Source: an uncultured Treponema sp. (GTDB lineage Bacteria; Spirochaetota; Spirochaetia; Treponematales; Treponemataceae). From it: DNA of 6,326 nucleotides. The stretch spans positions 1 to 6,326 of the forward strand of contig CAJPPE010000100.1 in the NCBI GenBank assembly GCA_905372345.1, given 5' to 3'. The notes beneath the pieces were generated by a model that saw only the letters and a program-made list of their open reading frames with translations, was not told the origin of the DNA and made no database searches. A program made the position numbers and the translations under genes. Every line of letters starts with the position of its first letter. The first letter of the stretch is position 1. Positions 5,564 to 6,326 of the stretch are shown in pieces.

Positions 5564-5584
5564 TTCCTTAATCCTATTTGCGAT

Positions 5585-5625
5585 GTTTTTCATAAGTCAT
5601 TGTTATGTAAAGACTTATGAAAAAC
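5585..5625. repeat. Third hairpin of the dnaK-dnaJ array, 14-bp perfect stem
   Basis: GTTTTTCATAAGTC (5585-5598) is the exact reverse complement of GACTTATGAAAAAC (5612-5625), with a 13-base loop. It shares the GTTTTT/AAAAAC tract of the second hairpin, placed at the outer base of the stem instead of the loop side. Confidence 0.65.
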
Positions 5626-5630
5626 TCGTC

Positions 5631-5670
5631 GTTTATATCTAAAAATCCAACAAGGTTTTTAGATATAAAC
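5631..5670. repeat. Fourth hairpin of the dnaK-dnaJ array, 15-bp perfect stem
   Basis: GTTTATATCTAAAAA (5631-5645) is the exact reverse complement of TTTTTAGATATAAAC (5656-5670), and two more weak pairs close towards a 6-base loop. It ends 14 bases before the dnaJ ribosome binding site (GGAG, 5685-5688), so it forms the immediate leader of dnaJ. It could attenuate entry into dnaJ or stabilise a processed 5' end. TATAAA at 5664-5669 inside the right arm could be a -10 box, but no matching -35 was seen. Confidence 0.65.
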
Positions 5671-5694
5671 TAATTTTTACACTGGGAGTTTTTA

Positions 5695-6326
5695 GTGCCG
5701 GCATCTAAAAGAGACTATTATGAGGTTTTGGGCGTAGATAAAAAAGCCTCGAACGATGACATCAAAAAAGCATATCGAAAATTAGCAATCAAATACCATC
5801 CCGATAAAAACCAAGGGGATAAGGCTGCTGAAGAAAAATTTAAAGAAGCAACCGAAGCTTATGAAATTCTTATCGACGAAAAAAAGCGCAGCATGTATGA
5901 CCAATTCGGCCATGCAGGTGTAGACGGAATGTCGGGCGGCGGAGGCTATGATCCTTCCGCCTTTCAAGGTTTTGAAGACATTTTCGGTGGAAGCTTTTCG
6001 GATATTTTTGAAAATTTATTCGGCGGAGGCTTTGCCCGTGCTTCAGGTTTCGGCGGCCGTCATGCAGGCCCTATTCGCGGTTCCAATCTGCGTTATGATC
6101 TTCAAATTTCTTTTGTTGATGCCGTTTACGGTAAAAAAGCCGAGTTAAGCTATACCCGCAATGAAAAATGCTCCGAATGTCACGGAACAGGCAGCGAAAG
6201 CGGAAGCTCAAAAAAGATGTGTCCCGATTGTAAGGGTACCGGACAGGTGCGTCAAAGTACCGGTTTCTTTTCTATATCGAGGCCATGTCCTACCTGCGGC
6301 GGCGAAGGCTCCATAATCGAAAAACC
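5695..6326 (+). CDS. dnaJ: DnaJ (Hsp40) co-chaperone, N-terminal part (3' truncated by window end)
   Basis: DnaJ delivers unfolded substrates to DnaK and stimulates its ATPase through the J-domain. The start is GTG at 5695, with GGAG (5685-5688) six bases upstream; the next residues [13 protein letters not shown] match the normal DnaJ N-terminus. The visible 210 residues contain the J-domain (about 6-71) with its essential HPD at 35-37, a Gly/Phe-rich linker (about 72-125), the first substrate-binding strands, and three of the four zinc-binding CxxCxGxG motifs: CSECHGTG (159-166), CPDCKGTG (176-183) and CPTCGGEG (198-205). The fourth motif and C-terminal domain lie beyond the window. This is a full type I DnaJ with no disruption. 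Downstream of dnaK on the same strand, it may be read through from grpE-dnaK past the hairpin array. Confidence 0.97.
   Translation, partial: MPASKRDYYEVLGVDKKASNDDIKKAYRKLAIKYHPDKNQGDKAAEEKFKEATEAYEILIDEKKRSMYDQFGHAGVDGMSGGGGYDPSAFQGFEDIFGGSFSDIFENLFGGGFARASGFGGRHAGPIRGSNLRYDLQISFVDAVYGKKAELSYTRNEKCSECHGTGSESGSSKKMCPDCKGTGQVRQSTGFFSISRPCPTCGGEGSIIEK

Noticed and set aside
5534..5670. The repeated hairpins as a CRISPR array.
   Set aside because: The units are palindromes of different sequence and length, without constant repeats or uniform spacers, and no cas gene is present.

Overview
The window looks like chromosomal DNA from an oral-type spirochaete of the genus Treponema, close to T. denticola. 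This is an inference from the moderately AT-rich, purine-rich coding style, the grpE-dnaK-dnaJ order, the treponeme-like DnaK C-terminus, and the type of retroelement present. No marker in the window proves the species.

Positions 1-2340 hold a diversity-generating retroelement (DGR) that appears complete apart from the truncated 5' end of its target gene. Its parts, in order, are: (i) the 3' end of a target gene with a formylglycine-generating-enzyme/C-type-lectin fold, whose last 48 codons lie in a variable repeat (VR, 307-451); (ii) a GC-rich spacer with a long inverted repeat just after the VR; (iii) the template repeat (TR, 643-787), flanked by hairpins; (iv) an HRDC-domain accessory gene (918-1400); (v) a DGR-type reverse transcriptase (1354-2340) that overlaps the HRDC gene by 47 bases. 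VR and TR align over 145 bases without gaps. I count 25 differences, all at TR adenines, and none at the 107 non-adenine positions. This is the signature of adenine-specific mutagenic retrohoming. The TR is copied with errors at A, and the cDNA replaces the VR, rewriting surface residues of the target protein while the TR stays fixed.

Positions 2341-2804 carry no convincing complete gene. They hold a short open stretch that may be a decayed gene, a 9-bp GC-rich palindrome, a strong rho-independent terminator (2646-2682) and a sigma-70-type promoter (2745-2773).

Positions 2805-6326 hold the Hsp70 chaperone genes grpE, dnaK and the 5' part of dnaJ. DnaJ and GrpE are the co-chaperones of DnaK: DnaJ delivers substrate and triggers ATP hydrolysis, and GrpE exchanges nucleotide. 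grpE and dnaK are 19 bases apart and probably co-transcribed. dnaK and dnaJ are separated by 216 bases holding four successive strong hairpins, which probably modulate read-through or mRNA stability. No CIRCE/HrcA operator is visible.

The most interesting content is the DGR: an HRDC-type system (no Avd visible) with an unusual long inverted repeat behind its VR, placed against a housekeeping heat-shock operon.
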